A stretch of DNA of 64,000 bases from assembly GCA_029260495.1 (NCBI GenBank), contig JAJDDD010000019.1, forward strand, positions 1 to 64,000, written 5' to 3'. The notes below the pieces were generated by a model. It made no database searches and was not told where the DNA came from. It worked only from the letters and a program-made list of their open reading frames with translations. The translations under genes were made by a program, and so were the position numbers. Below, one piece after another: positions 8,473 to 17,973 of this stretch (positions are counted from its first letter, which is position 1; each line of letters begins with the position of its first letter). This DNA comes from Phycisphaerales bacterium (GTDB taxonomy: Bacteria > Planctomycetota > Phycisphaerae > Phycisphaerales > UBA1924).

Positions 8473-9663
8473 TCACTCTCCCGGACCAGCGATGACGCGC
8501 GTTTCCGGGTGGAAGGCGGACCAAGAGTAGTAGAATGTTTGCGCGGTTTGGGCGCCATCCGGGGCGCTGAGAACTTCGACGCCGTTCTCGCCTGTTCGGA
8601 GGACAATGTCTCCGATCGCTGTGCGAATCGTGCGTTGTTCACCGATCGCGCTGGCGGTGACGAAGATGGCTTCGTCACCCGCGAGAATGCCGACGCCGAG
8701 CGTCTTTTTCGCTTTGAGCGCCGTTCCGATGCCGCGCACGGGAACGAGGAGATCGTCGCGCTCGAAGTAGCTCTTGTAGGCAGCCATGCCATAGGGTTTG
8801 TCGTGGCCGGTGTCGATGCTGACGACCTTGCCCTTGGGGTAGTCAAACTGGAAGCGTTCGAAGGGGATGACGCGAATGGGCAGATGCTCAAGCACGGTTC
8901 CAGCGTGCGGCCCGGAGACAGCCCGCATGCCAAGCTGACTCCAGAGCGCGAGATCGGTGCGGTCGTACATGAGAACATTGGAGTTGTAGAGGGCGCCGGA
9001 GACGCCGAGTTCGATGGTCTTCTGAGCGGGGTGGCCGTGCCCGTCGGTGTATTTAAGAGTGCGCGAAACGAGCGTGGCGGAGTCGCAGAGCGGGCAATAA
9101 GTGGCCGCGACGGGCTTGCCGCCGACGGTCATGTTGACGATTTCATGAAAGTTGAGGATGCGGAACGGCGCTGCGACGACCTCATCGCCAACCTGGACAA
9201 CGATAACGCGATCCTCGGGGCTGAGCCAGTCGATTCCCGCAGCGTCCTCAAGCTTGGGGTCGGTCAGGGAAGGGATGGCGTCGCGCGGAAGCAGGGCGTG
9301 GATTTCATCAAGGGGGATGAGCGCGTTCGTCACGTCGTACTCAGCTTCGACATCGACGGAGCCCGGCCTGCGGACCTGTTTGAAGGTGTTTTCATCGGGT
9401 CTGGCGTGCGCAGGATCGCGGTGGTTGTCCGCGTCAGCAGTTTTCTTGTGCGCATCATCCTGGTCTTGGTGCGCATGATCTGAACTGTTTTGCGCACCAG
9501 CGTGGTCGCTCGGCTCTGCGGAGGCGAGCTCGACGTTGGCGCCCGTGACAGACTGGACGATGGACTGGCAGGCGGGGCAGAAGCCGGTGGAGCCCGCGAT
9601 GGCGATGTAGGCAGCCATGCCCAGAGGGATGGAGGCGATCATAAGTGAGCGTTTCATGGACAT
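8473..9663 (-). CDS. Secreted DUF3179 domain protein
   Basis: A 396-residue protein with an N-terminal hydrophobic segment (about residues 5-24) followed by a CPAC pair at 29-32, then a low-complexity region rich in His and Asp (about 50-90). The rest matches DUF3179, including the hallmark CPLCDS at 190-195, an LWSQLGMRAVSG region and the closing FYYSWSAFHPET. The family's function is unknown; the cysteines suggest metal or redox chemistry. The ATG at 9663 has AAGGA ten bases upstream. It is transcribed divergently from the amidohydrolase at 9850. Confidence 0.8.
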   Translation of the reverse strand: MSMKRSLMIASIPLGMAAYIAIAGSTGFCPACQSIVQSVTGANVELASAEPSDHAGAQNSSDHAHQDQDDAHKKTADADNHRDPAHARPDENTFKQVRRPGSVDVEAEYDVTNALIPLDEIHALLPRDAIPSLTDPKLEDAAGIDWLSPEDRVIVVQVGDEVVAAPFRILNFHEIVNMTVGGKPVAATYCPLCDSATLVSRTLKYTDGHGHPAQKTIELGVSGALYNSNVLMYDRTDLALWSQLGMRAVSGPHAGTVLEHLPIRVIPFERFQFDYPKGKVVSIDTGHDKPYGMAAYKSYFERDDLLVPVRGIGTALKAKKTLGVGILAGDEAIFVTASAIGEQRTIRTAIGDIVLRTGENGVEVLSAPDGAQTAQTFYYSWSAFHPETRVIAGPGE

Positions 9664-9849
9664 GGGAGGCATTTCCTTTGAGAGGCAGGTCACACTGAGG
9701 ATATCGGCGGCGCCCCGTCCTGTCGCGCCTGCTCCTGGATATGAACCAGCGGGGGGACGGAATTCTTGCATTGAATTTGGGCAGGGGCGCGGGGGTTCGC
9801 GGCCGCTGGGTAGGATGGCGGGACACATCCATCATCCTGGAGGCTGGCC

Positions 9850-11178
9850 ATGCTTGGAGTTTTTCGGCGTTTTGTGTTTGGAGTTGCTGTTTTTTCGTTG
9901 ATCGCGCCGGCTGCGCTGGCTGAGGCAGGGGAACAGTGGTCGGTGCTTCATGTCGGGAGGTTGCTCGCGGTTCCGGGGGAGGCGCCGATTGAGCGGGCGA
10001 CGGTGGTGGTGAAGGATGGGCGGATCGCGGAGGTGCTGGGCGGGTATGCAGCGCCTGGCGAGCTTGCTGGCGCGCGGGAGGCGACGATCACGCTGATCGA
10101 CCTGACCGAAGCGTTCGTGACGCCGGGGTTTATTGATTGCCATACGCATATCACGATGGAGATGAGTCCGAAGATTCGGATGGAGTGGGTGCAGCTTTCG
10201 GAGGCGGACTGGGCGCTGCGGGGTGCGGCGTACGCGAAGCGGACGTTGGAAGCGGGGTTTACGACGATTCGGAATGTGGGGTCGAATGAGCGGGCGGCGT
10301 TTGCGCTGCGCGATGCGATTGAAGCGGGACATGTGCCGGGGCCGCGGATTTTGTGCGCCGGGCATTCGATTACGCCCACGGGCGGGCATGGGGATACGCA
10401 CGGGTATCGGGAGGATTTGTTTGAGCTGCCCACGGCGTTTCAGGGCGTTGCGGATGGTGTTGATGGATGCAGAAAAGCGGTGCGGGCCCAGGTGAAGCGC
10501 GGGGCGGATGTCATCAAGATCACGGCGACGGGGGGCGTTTTGAGCGCGACGAATGCGGGAACAGAGCAACAGTTTTTTGATGATGAGCTGGAAGCGATTG
10601 TGGAGACGGCGCACCTGCTGGGGCGCACGGTGGCGGCACATGCGCACGGGACGGCGGGAATCAACGCGGCGCTGCGAGCAGGGGTGGACTCCATTGAGCA
10701 CGGGAGCTTGCTTGATGAGGAATCGATCAGCCTGTTCAAGAAGACTGGGGCGTATCTGGTGCCGACGCTGATGGCGGGGGAGGTTGTGGTGGCGGTGGCG
10801 ACGAACTTTCCGGATGAGTTTCCGGCGGCGGTGCGGGAGAAGGCGCTGATGATCGGTCCGGCGATGATGAAGTCGCTGGGAAATGCGCATCGTGAGGGTG
10901 TGCGGATCGCTTTCGGGACGGATTCGGGGGTGAGCGCGCATGGTGATAACGCGCGGGAGTTTGAGCTGATGGTCGAGGCGGGGATGAGCGAGATGGATGC
11001 GATCCATGCGGCGACGATCAACGCGGCGAAGCTGTGCGGGATTGAGGATGAGGTCGGGACGATCGAGGTTGGAAAGGCTGCGGATCTGGTTGCGGTACAG
11101 GGGGATCCGCTCAAGGACATTGGCGCCTTGAAAGAGGTGATGTTTGTGATGCGCGGTGGCGAGGTGGTGAAGAAGTGA
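9850..11178 (+). CDS. Secreted amidohydrolase, imidazolonepropionase-like
   Basis: A 442-residue metal-dependent hydrolase with a signal peptide ending near ALAEA (about residue 25). Metal ligands of the amidohydrolase superfamily are all visible: H98/H100 in DCHTH, the bridging Lys223 in VIKITATGG (likely carboxylated), H264/H266 in AAHAHG, H284 in SIEHG and Asp357 in FGTDSG. This arrangement matches the imidazolonepropionase/Xaa-Pro dipeptidase branch that cleaves cyclic amides or dipeptides; the substrate is unknown. It is probably periplasmic. Confidence 0.87.
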   Translation: MLGVFRRFVFGVAVFSLIAPAALAEAGEQWSVLHVGRLLAVPGEAPIERATVVVKDGRIAEVLGGYAAPGELAGAREATITLIDLTEAFVTPGFIDCHTHITMEMSPKIRMEWVQLSEADWALRGAAYAKRTLEAGFTTIRNVGSNERAAFALRDAIEAGHVPGPRILCAGHSITPTGGHGDTHGYREDLFELPTAFQGVADGVDGCRKAVRAQVKRGADVIKITATGGVLSATNAGTEQQFFDDELEAIVETAHLLGRTVAAHAHGTAGINAALRAGVDSIEHGSLLDEESISLFKKTGAYLVPTLMAGEVVVAVATNFPDEFPAAVREKALMIGPAMMKSLGNAHREGVRIAFGTDSGVSAHGDNAREFELMVEAGMSEMDAIHAATINAAKLCGIEDEVGTIEVGKAADLVAVQGDPLKDIGALKEVMFVMRGGEVVKK

Positions 11179-11315
11179 ATGAGGCGAGCGGGGCGAAGAG
11201 CCCGGCGCTTGCATGAAATGATGGAACCTGCAGCGCAAATGCAGATAGAAGGGACGGCTGGCCGATGGAGATTTCAGTTTGATGTGCGAACGTTGGAATC
11301 TCCAGGTTGAGGTTG

Positions 11316-12092
11316 ATGGACAGCATGAATGAGAGGCGGATTACCCGGCGAGCGATTCTTGAGGCGGGGCTGCGCGCGGGGGCGATGGCGTCGGCGGGGT
11401 TGTTCCTGACGGGTTGCGCATCGGGGCGGCGGCGGACGGCGCTGCCTGATCCTCAGTGGCCGGCGTCGGAGGATGGCGTTTCGGGGAGAGGTGATTTATC
11501 GAAATACGAGCCGGTGCGGCCGGCGAGTCCGTCGTGGTCTTCGCGTTCGGAGGTCAATCGGACGCCGGCGTCGATTCCGTCGCCGATGGTTCGGCCGCGG
11601 AGCCAGTGGGCGGGGGCCAGACCGATTCCTTCGCGGATGGATCGGATGACGCCGGTGCGGCGGATAACTGTACACCACGATGGGATGGAGCCGGTGGAGC
11701 TGCGCACGGTGCGCGACGTGGCGGCGCGGCTGGATCACATTCGCTCGGCGCATCAGAACGGTCGGGGTTGGGGAGACATTGGGTATCACTATGTGATCGA
11801 TCCCTTGGGCGGGGCGTGGGAGGGGCGGCCGCTGGCGTGGCAGGGGGCGCATGTTGCGGATCAGAATGCGGGGAATGTTGGGATCTTAACGCTCGGCAAT
11901 TTTGAGGTTCAGCGACCGACGGAGGCGCAGTTGGCGGCGTTGTATGCGTTTTTGAAGTCTCAGATGCGTGTGTATCGGGTTCCTGCGCGGCGAGTGCATA
12001 CGCATCGGGAGCTCGCGCCGACCGCGTGCCCGGGGCGGAACCTTCAGCCTTACATGGTGCGTGCGCGCGGGATTGGCGGGGTGTTGGTGTAG
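11316..12092 (+). CDS. Lipoprotein N-acetylmuramoyl-L-alanine amidase (Amidase_2/PGRP fold)
   Basis: A 258-residue exported enzyme expected to cut the amide bond between muramic acid and the stem peptide. The N-terminus has RRITRRA followed by a hydrophobic run and a lipobox LTGC (Cys34), so a Tat-exported lipoprotein is likely. A Pro/Arg-rich linker follows. The amidase domain shows zinc ligands in ITVHHDG, THREL and the final TACPG, plus the GDIGYHYVIDPLGGAWEGRP core. The ATG at 11316 has GAGG just upstream; an ATG at 11325 is an alternative. Confidence 0.86.
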   Translation: MDSMNERRITRRAILEAGLRAGAMASAGLFLTGCASGRRRTALPDPQWPASEDGVSGRGDLSKYEPVRPASPSWSSRSEVNRTPASIPSPMVRPRSQWAGARPIPSRMDRMTPVRRITVHHDGMEPVELRTVRDVAARLDHIRSAHQNGRGWGDIGYHYVIDPLGGAWEGRPLAWQGAHVADQNAGNVGILTLGNFEVQRPTEAQLAALYAFLKSQMRVYRVPARRVHTHRELAPTACPGRNLQPYMVRARGIGGVLV

Positions 12093-12204
12093 GTGTAGGT
12101 TTGACGGGCTGGGGGGTGGCTGCTGGGGGGCAAGGGCAGACGATTCGAATTGGTTGTCGATTTTTCGGTGGCGTGGGCTGCGCGGGTGGGCGTAGTGTCT
12201 GTGC

Positions 12205-13287
12205 ATGAACGTGCGATGCGCAGAAATGAGGGGGCTTCCGACTGAGGCGGAGATGCACCGGGCTCTGGTTGAGCGGGACGGTTCATTCGAGGGTGTGTTT
12301 TTTGCGTGCGTGCGGACGACGGGGATATTTTGCAGGCCGACGTGTCATGCGCGCAAGCCGAAGCCGGGAAATGTTGAGTTTGTGAGGACGGCGACGGAGG
12401 CGCTGCACGCTGGGTATCGACCTTGCAAGGTGTGTGATCCTTTGGGGAACGACCCGGAGCGACCGAAGTGGGCGCAGGCGCTTCTTGACGGGATGGCGGA
12501 ACGGCCGGGGGAGCGTGTGAGTGATGCGACGTTGCGGGCGCGCGGTTTGGAGCCGGCGGCGGTGCGCCGGTATTTCAAGAAGCACTTTGGCGTGACGTTT
12601 CACGCATTTTCGCGTTCATGGAGATTGGGTCAGGCGATGAAAGAGCTGCACAGCGGGGCGGCGGTGGGTTCGACAGCTCTGAAAAGTGGGTACAACTCAG
12701 AGAGCGGGTTTCGGGAGGCGTTTGGGCGGCTGTTTGGGGAAGCGCCGGGGGCAGCGCGCGGGGATGAGAGTTTGAGCGCGCAGTGGTTGGAGTCGCCACT
12801 TGGGCCGATGATTGCGATTGCGTCGGCGCGGGGGATTGCGCTGTTGGAGTTTGTTGACCGGCGCGCGCTTGAGCGAGAGATTGGTGATATTCGTCGGCAC
12901 TTTAAACGTGCGGTGGCGCTGCGAGAAAATGAGCATATTTCGCAGATTCGTGAAGAGATTGTGGAGTACTTTGAGAAGCAGCGGACAGAGTTTGGCGTGG
13001 CGCTGGATGCGCCGGCGAGCGAGTTTCAGCAGCGCGTGTGGGGACGGATTCGGGAGATTCCGCATGGCGAGTACACGTCATACGGCACAATTGCGACGGA
13101 GATTGGAAGGGCGGGAGCGTCGCGCGCGGTGGGGCGGGCGACGGGGGAGAATCGGATAGCGATTGTGATTCCGTGTCATCGTGTGCTGCGCAGCGACGGG
13201 GGGATGTCGGGGTATGGCGGGGGCGTGTGGAGGAAGAAGAAGCTGCTGGAACTTGAAGGTGTGGGTGTATTGGCTGGGCAGCGATGA
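12205..13287 (+). CDS. ada: Bifunctional Ada: methyl-phosphotriester sensor and O6-methylguanine-DNA methyltransferase
   Basis: A 360-residue adaptive-response protein. The N-terminal zinc domain has the four cysteines C43, C47, C74 and C77 (FCRPTCHAR ... CKVC); the first accepts methyl groups from phosphotriesters. An AraC-type helix-turn-helix region follows (about 85-180). The C-terminal Ogt domain carries the acceptor Cys324 in IPCHRV and the GGVWRKKKLLELE helix. It therefore repairs alkylated DNA and regulates transcription when methylated. The stop overlaps the start of the next gene by ATGA, so the two are translated together. Confidence 0.94.
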   Translation: MNVRCAEMRGLPTEAEMHRALVERDGSFEGVFFACVRTTGIFCRPTCHARKPKPGNVEFVRTATEALHAGYRPCKVCDPLGNDPERPKWAQALLDGMAERPGERVSDATLRARGLEPAAVRRYFKKHFGVTFHAFSRSWRLGQAMKELHSGAAVGSTALKSGYNSESGFREAFGRLFGEAPGAARGDESLSAQWLESPLGPMIAIASARGIALLEFVDRRALEREIGDIRRHFKRAVALRENEHISQIREEIVEYFEKQRTEFGVALDAPASEFQQRVWGRIREIPHGEYTSYGTIATEIGRAGASRAVGRATGENRIAIVIPCHRVLRSDGGMSGYGGGVWRKKKLLELEGVGVLAGQR

Positions 13288-14228
13288 ACATTGTGAGTGA
13301 ACGGGAGGGTTTTGTGGTTCACGATTTGAAAGCTGATGATGTTGATGCGCGAAGCGGGGAAGAGGGTGAGTACATCCTTGGGACGGAGCAGCAGGAAGTT
13401 GAGCGGCTGCGCTTTCAGCACAAGGTGTGGGTGGAGCAGGCGTATGCGTTGTGGCGGCGGGCGGGGATTGGGGCGGACGACAGGGTTCTTGATCTTGGGT
13501 GTGGTCCCGGGTTTACGTCTATGGAGCTTGCGAACATTGTTGGACCCGGCGGGCGGGTGATTGCGCGGGATAAGAGTGAGAGGTTTTTGGTGTTTCTGAA
13601 GGAGAACTGCGAACGCCAATCATGCGCTCAGATTGAGTTGAGTTTGGGTTCGGTTGAGGACATTGAACTTCCGGCGGGGAGTCTTGATGCAGCGTATGCG
13701 CGGTGGCTCTTGAGCTGGGTGGAAGATGCGGGGGCGGTGGTGGAGCGTGTGGCGCAGTGTTTGAGGCCGGGTGGTGTGCTTGTGTTGCAGGAGTATTTGG
13801 ATTGGGGGGCGATGAGGCTGGCGCCGCGACATGGATTTTTTGATCGGGCGGTGGCGGCGTGTTTGCAGAGTTTCAAGGATGGAGGGGCGACGATCGACAT
13901 TGGGGAGCGTGTGCCGGAGTTTGCGGCGGGTTGTGATTTAGAGGTCGAGTATTTTGCGCCGGTGGCGCGAGCGGGCGGTCCGGGCTCGATGGAGTGGCGC
14001 TGGGTGGAGCAGTTTTTGCTGGAGTATCTTCCCAAGCTGGCTGAGCGGGGGCTGATTGGATGTGATGAGGTTGAAGAGTTTGGCGGGAAATTGGCGGAGT
14101 GCGCGCAAGGCGGCGCGGCGCAGTGTTGTGCGCCGGTGTTGGTGGATGTGGTGTTGAGGAAGCTGCTGCCTTGCGGGAGTCAGCCCCAGTCGCCGAGCAG
14201 GAGCGCGAGGTCGCCGGAGTTGACCTGA
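13284..14228 (+). CDS. Class I SAM-dependent methyltransferase
   Basis: A 314-residue soluble protein with the SAM-binding motif VLDLGCGPG at 68-76, the acidic post-motif I region near GRVIARDKS, and LRPGGVLVLQEY as motif III. It resembles UbiE/Methyltransf_11-type enzymes acting on small molecules; the substrate is not evident. It overlaps ada by four bases (ATGA), which hints at a shared role under alkylation stress, though only position supports that. The last 16 codons overlap the 3' end of the opposing beta-propeller gene. Confidence 0.83.
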   Translation: MNIVSEREGFVVHDLKADDVDARSGEEGEYILGTEQQEVERLRFQHKVWVEQAYALWRRAGIGADDRVLDLGCGPGFTSMELANIVGPGGRVIARDKSERFLVFLKENCERQSCAQIELSLGSVEDIELPAGSLDAAYARWLLSWVEDAGAVVERVAQCLRPGGVLVLQEYLDWGAMRLAPRHGFFDRAVAACLQSFKDGGATIDIGERVPEFAAGCDLEVEYFAPVARAGGPGSMEWRWVEQFLLEYLPKLAERGLIGCDEVEEFGGKLAECAQGGAAQCCAPVLVDVVLRKLLPCGSQPQSPSRSARSPELT

Positions 14229-15526
14229 CCGTCGTTGTTGAGATCTGCTTCGGGGAACGCTGTGTCCCAGGCGCCGAGGAGGAGCGCCATATCGCCGGAG
14301 TTGACTTCGCCGTCGGCGTTGATGTCTGCGGCGCGGATGGGAGTGGTGATGGGGCAGCCGGTGTAGGCGGCGATGTTTTCGGCGTTGTTTGGTCCGGCGG
14401 CAGTGAAGTCGCCGGCGACGGCGAGTTGGGGTGAGGCGGGGTCGCCGAAGGGTGCGAGCGCTGCGACGGAAGTGTCGACGCCTTGATCGACGGGGAACCA
14501 GTTGGCGCCGTCATAACGAGCGATGCGGGAGGCGGTGACATTGTTCCCGACGTGGAGGAACTCGCCTCCGACGAAGAGGGAGGGGCCGTTGTCGTTGTAG
14601 AGGGCGAGCGCGCGGACGCGGGCGCCAGTGTCTGTGACTCCGGCGCCGAGCGGAGTCCATGAGGCGCCGTCCCATTGGGCGATTCTGTTGACGGACGTTG
14701 AGCCGGCGAGTGTAAAGACGCCGCCTGCGAAGAGGCGCTGGCCGGCGCCGAGGTCTGCGGCGAGAAGGGTGTGGACTTCATCATTAAGACCCGGACCAAG
14801 GGCTGACCAGGTGGCGCCATCCCATGCGGCGATGTTTGAGGCTGGGGAAGCGTCGGCAGAGTTGAAGTCGCCGGCGGCGATCAGGCGACCGTTGAAGACG
14901 GCGAGATCGAAGACAGCGCCTGCGGTTGGGCCAACGCCGGCGTTGAGGGGCGCCCAGTTGGCGCCGTCGTAGCGCGCGATGTGTTTGGCGGGGAGGGAAT
15001 CGATCGTTGTGAAGGCGCCGGCGGCGTAGAGGTGATCGCCGGAGCCGTCGTTGAAGACAGCGAGCGCGAAGACGGAGCCGTTAAAGGCGCCGATCGAAGA
15101 CCATGCGGCGCCGTCCCAGCGCGCGAGGCGTTGAGCGATGACGGCTCCGGCGGCGGTGAAGGAGCCTGCGGCGTAGAGTTGTTCGCCGGCGCCGTCGTCG
15201 AAGAGGGCGAGGTCGAGGACGGTGTTGTTCATGCCGGCGCCAAGGGGGGTCCAGTTGGCGCCGTCGAAGCGGGCGATTTTGCTAGCTGAAACAGAGTTGA
15301 TGGTTGTGAAAAATCCTCCTGCGTAGAGGACGTTTTCGTTTGCTTCGGTTCGGCCGATCAAAGCGCGGATAACGCCGTTGGCGCCTGGGCTGGCGATGGG
15401 GCTATTCCAAGTTGGCGTACAGGATTGGGCGGGCGTGGGGACGGCGATGAAGAGCGGCGCCAGCGAAATGATGCCGCAGAGCAATAGGCGAGGCCGGGAA
15501 CGCGCGACACGGGGATGGGCCTGCAT
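14180..15526 (-). CDS. Secreted seven-repeat beta-propeller protein with dockerin-like tail
   Basis: A 448-residue exported protein with a signal peptide ending near PAQS (about residue 34). It contains seven repeats of about 50 residues with the core L-Y-A-G-G-x-F-T ... I-A-R-x-D-G-A-x-W-x-x-L-G-x-G, suggesting a seven-bladed propeller. The tail has two EF-hand-like units (DINADGEVNSGD, DLNNDGQVNSGD) and stops directly after LLGDWG. No catalytic site is recognised; surface binding is likely. It overlaps the methyltransferase gene tail-to-tail by 49 bases. Confidence 0.78.
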   Translation of the reverse strand: MQAHPRVARSRPRLLLCGIISLAPLFIAVPTPAQSCTPTWNSPIASPGANGVIRALIGRTEANENVLYAGGFFTTINSVSASKIARFDGANWTPLGAGMNNTVLDLALFDDGAGEQLYAAGSFTAAGAVIAQRLARWDGAAWSSIGAFNGSVFALAVFNDGSGDHLYAAGAFTTIDSLPAKHIARYDGANWAPLNAGVGPTAGAVFDLAVFNGRLIAAGDFNSADASPASNIAAWDGATWSALGPGLNDEVHTLLAADLGAGQRLFAGGVFTLAGSTSVNRIAQWDGASWTPLGAGVTDTGARVRALALYNDNGPSLFVGGEFLHVGNNVTASRIARYDGANWFPVDQGVDTSVAALAPFGDPASPQLAVAGDFTAAGPNNAENIAAYTGCPITTPIRAADINADGEVNSGDMALLLGAWDTAFPEADLNNDGQVNSGDLALLLGDWG

Positions 15527-15722
15527 GGCAATATCCTCAGCGTGGAGATGGGAGTTCTTCGTTGGCTGGGAGTATAAGAAGAGATTGTCAAACGAAGCTA
15601 CTTGGCAGGAATCAGGTCGTACGGGGTGATTCGGGGGTTGTTTGGCAACCGGGGGACGCTTCGGGCATACAAGGGGCTGGGTTGCAGAGGATCGGGTGTC
15701 TTTCCGGGGTGGATCAGGGAGT

Positions 15723-16703
15723 ATGGGCGTGATGTCAGGTGGTCAGGTTGTTCGGGCGATGAGTGTGTGGCTGTGCGCGCTGGTTGTGATGGCGGGCGGG
15801 GGGATGGCGCAGGAGGTTGCAGAGCAAGGACAGTTTGATTTTTCGCCGAAGCTGGAAGCGGGTGTTGTGACGCGGTACGAGCATCGTCTGCGGATGTCGC
15901 AGGGACATCGGGTGCAGTATGCGGGCGAGCAGCAGTTGAAGGCGTGGGTGTTGCGCGATGTTGTGTTTGAGGTGCTCCGTGAGGGAGAAGGTGATGAGCC
16001 GGCGCTGGTGGCTTTAAGTTTTGAGAAATTGCAGGTGCGCGTGGAGGCGCCAAGCGGGGATGTGTTTTCGTTTGATTCAAGAACGCCGATCGCATTTCAA
16101 GAGGAAGGCGAGCGTGCGGAGGCGATGCGGCGGGCGGCGCAGACATCTGTCGTCCTTGCGGTGACTGAGCGGGGCGAGGTGGCTTCCGTGACGGGGGGCG
16201 ATGAGTTTGCGCGAGTTTTTGCAGAGCTGCCAAAGGCTGCGGGGCTGGAGTTTTTGTTTTCTGAGGATGCGATTCGGGAGATTGCAGAACGAGTGTGGGG
16301 GGCGGCGCTGGCTGGGTCGGCGCCTGCGGTGGGAGAATCATGGGTGAGGCGTGAGCGGGTGGCGGTGGGTGGTCGGGCGCCGGTGAGGGTGACGCTGGCT
16401 TATGAGGTCGAGCAGGTTGAAGATGGGGTGGCGGTGGTTCAGGGGATCGCGACGTTTGACGCGCAGGAGCTTGAGCCGCTTATCGGCGGTACGGAGGCAC
16501 GGGTGGTGTCTGAGGCGATGGACGCGGCGATGGTGTGGGGGCTTAGGGCGGGGAGGCTGGATCGATTTGAGACGTCGCAGGCGCGGGTGATTTCGCAGGG
16601 AAGCAAGGATCTTGAGATTCTGGTGACGCTGACAACGGAGGTCGTGATGCAGCGGCGCGATGAGATTGAACTTGAGGCGCCCCCGGAGGGTGACGAAGAG
16701 TAA
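15723..16703 (+). CDS. Secreted hypothetical protein
   Basis: A 326-residue protein with a signal peptide (hydrophobic stretch SVWLCALVVMAGGG, cleavage after GMAQ). The mature part is predicted beta-rich and acidic, with no catalytic motif that I recognise. Its layout, with a long middle region describing a scaled response and a VGESW turn before a second beta domain, recalls secreted DUF6263-type proteins, but this is only resemblance. ATGs at 15723 and 15732 are both possible; AGGGAG is better placed for 15732. The phosphatase-like gene follows about 80 bases downstream. Confidence 0.6.
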   Translation: MGVMSGGQVVRAMSVWLCALVVMAGGGMAQEVAEQGQFDFSPKLEAGVVTRYEHRLRMSQGHRVQYAGEQQLKAWVLRDVVFEVLREGEGDEPALVALSFEKLQVRVEAPSGDVFSFDSRTPIAFQEEGERAEAMRRAAQTSVVLAVTERGEVASVTGGDEFARVFAELPKAAGLEFLFSEDAIREIAERVWGAALAGSAPAVGESWVRRERVAVGGRAPVRVTLAYEVEQVEDGVAVVQGIATFDAQELEPLIGGTEARVVSEAMDAAMVWGLRAGRLDRFETSQARVISQGSKDLEILVTLTTEVVMQRRDEIELEAPPEGDEE

Positions 16704-16780
16704 GATTGTGAGTTATGAGCGAAACGGCTGAAGCCCTGGTGGGCGATGGCTTTGGATCAAGACGAAAGACTGGAGGAGTG

Positions 16781-17929
16781 ATGGTGAAGTCAGTATTTGG
16801 ACTGACGTTTGTGTTCGCTGCGGTTGTGAGCATGTTCCTTGCGGGCGTTGCTCGGGCCGAGGGCGAACCGATTCAGTGTGAGTTTCCCGCGGCTGACCGT
16901 GTGGTTGTGATATCGACAGTCGGCGGACACATGAATGACTTTCGGGAGCTGATGCGCTATTTCAATCTGATTGATGAGAATGATGATTGGGTTGGCGGGG
17001 AAACGAATCTGGTGCAGCTGGGCAACTTGTATGGGCCTGGCGAGGCGCTGGATGAGGCGGTCCATCTTTTGATGAAGCTGGAGAAGCAGGCGCAGGAAGC
17101 GGGCGGGGCGGTTCATGTGCTGCACGGGAAGTCTGAAGACATGCTCTTGCGCGGGAATATTTCGCGGCTGAACGTGGGGGGCGCTTCGCTGTATCGGAAG
17201 TACGCGTCGGATGATGCGGAAGAGAAAAGGGCACAGTTAATTGAAGATTTGATGCGGCGGTTTGATGAGTTTGCTGCGACGCCTTTGGCGCAATCGAAGA
17301 TTCGCGGGGACGACCCGGATCGGAGAGAACGGCGACTTGCGTATGCGCGCAGCAACTTTGAGAGGCAGATGGAATATCAAGTCCAGCCTGGCGCTGCGGA
17401 ATATTTGGAGATGATCGGTCCGGGGACGGAGATGGGAGACTGGCTGCGCTCACGGAACACGGTGATTCGCATTGGGGATGTTGTGTATTCGTATGGCGGC
17501 GTTTCGATGGAGTATGCGGAGAGGCCGCTTGCGGAGATTAATGCGCAGTTTCGTGACGAGATAAAGGATTACGAAAATCTTTGGATTGGCCCCAGGATTG
17601 ACAAGCAAGGGCCTTTGTACTGGGGCGATTTGTCGCGTCTACGAGAAGCGGACACTCGTGAACAAACCGAGTGGATCAGCTATCAACTTGGCGTGCGGGC
17701 GCAGGTGGTGGGACACTCGCCGAAAGCGTGGCCGGTGGCAAAGCATCGCGTCTACCACGTTGACAGTTTGCTGGGAAATACGGGAGGGGCGCCTCCGGCG
17801 GGGCTTGAGATTGCCGGCGGCAGATTCATCGTGCATTCCATGGGCGAGGTGGTGGACCACGGCGAGGCGCCGCCCCTTCCTGATGAGGCGCCGAAACGTC
17901 CGGGTGTGATTGAGATTCCGGAGGAATAG
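16781..17929 (+). CDS. Secreted metallophosphatase-like protein lacking the metal ligands
   Basis: A 382-residue protein with a signal peptide (about residues 1-26). The fold pattern is that of the calcineurin-like, Shewanella-like (SLP) phosphatases: a VVVIS strand, a FNLID ... WVGGETNLVQLGN segment, a long VHLLMKLEKQAQEAGG helix, then VHVLHG, and VVGHS near residue 310. The metal motifs are altered: the usual GDxHG reads STVGGH (45-50), GDxxDRG reads GNLYGPG (81-87), and GNHE reads GKSED (116-120). It is probably a pseudoenzyme. The ATG at 16781 follows GGAGGAG. Confidence 0.7.
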   Translation: MVKSVFGLTFVFAAVVSMFLAGVARAEGEPIQCEFPAADRVVVISTVGGHMNDFRELMRYFNLIDENDDWVGGETNLVQLGNLYGPGEALDEAVHLLMKLEKQAQEAGGAVHVLHGKSEDMLLRGNISRLNVGGASLYRKYASDDAEEKRAQLIEDLMRRFDEFAATPLAQSKIRGDDPDRRERRLAYARSNFERQMEYQVQPGAAEYLEMIGPGTEMGDWLRSRNTVIRIGDVVYSYGGVSMEYAERPLAEINAQFRDEIKDYENLWIGPRIDKQGPLYWGDLSRLREADTREQTEWISYQLGVRAQVVGHSPKAWPVAKHRVYHVDSLLGNTGGAPPAGLEIAGGRFIVHSMGEVVDHGEAPPLPDEAPKRPGVIEIPEE

Positions 17930-17973
17930 CCTGCGGGCAGGTTGTGCAGCTATTTATTCTGTGGATGAAGTAA

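Noticed and set aside
8431-9483. Plus-strand open frame of 350 codons opposite the DUF3179 gene
   Set aside because: The minus-strand protein has the family's CPLCDS motif and a signal segment; the plus frame has none and is a shadow.
9832-11238. Long minus-strand open frame (468 codons) opposite the amidohydrolase
   Set aside because: It is rich in Arg, His and Pro with no domain pattern, and mirrors a plus-strand gene with clear catalytic motifs. It is an effect of high GC.
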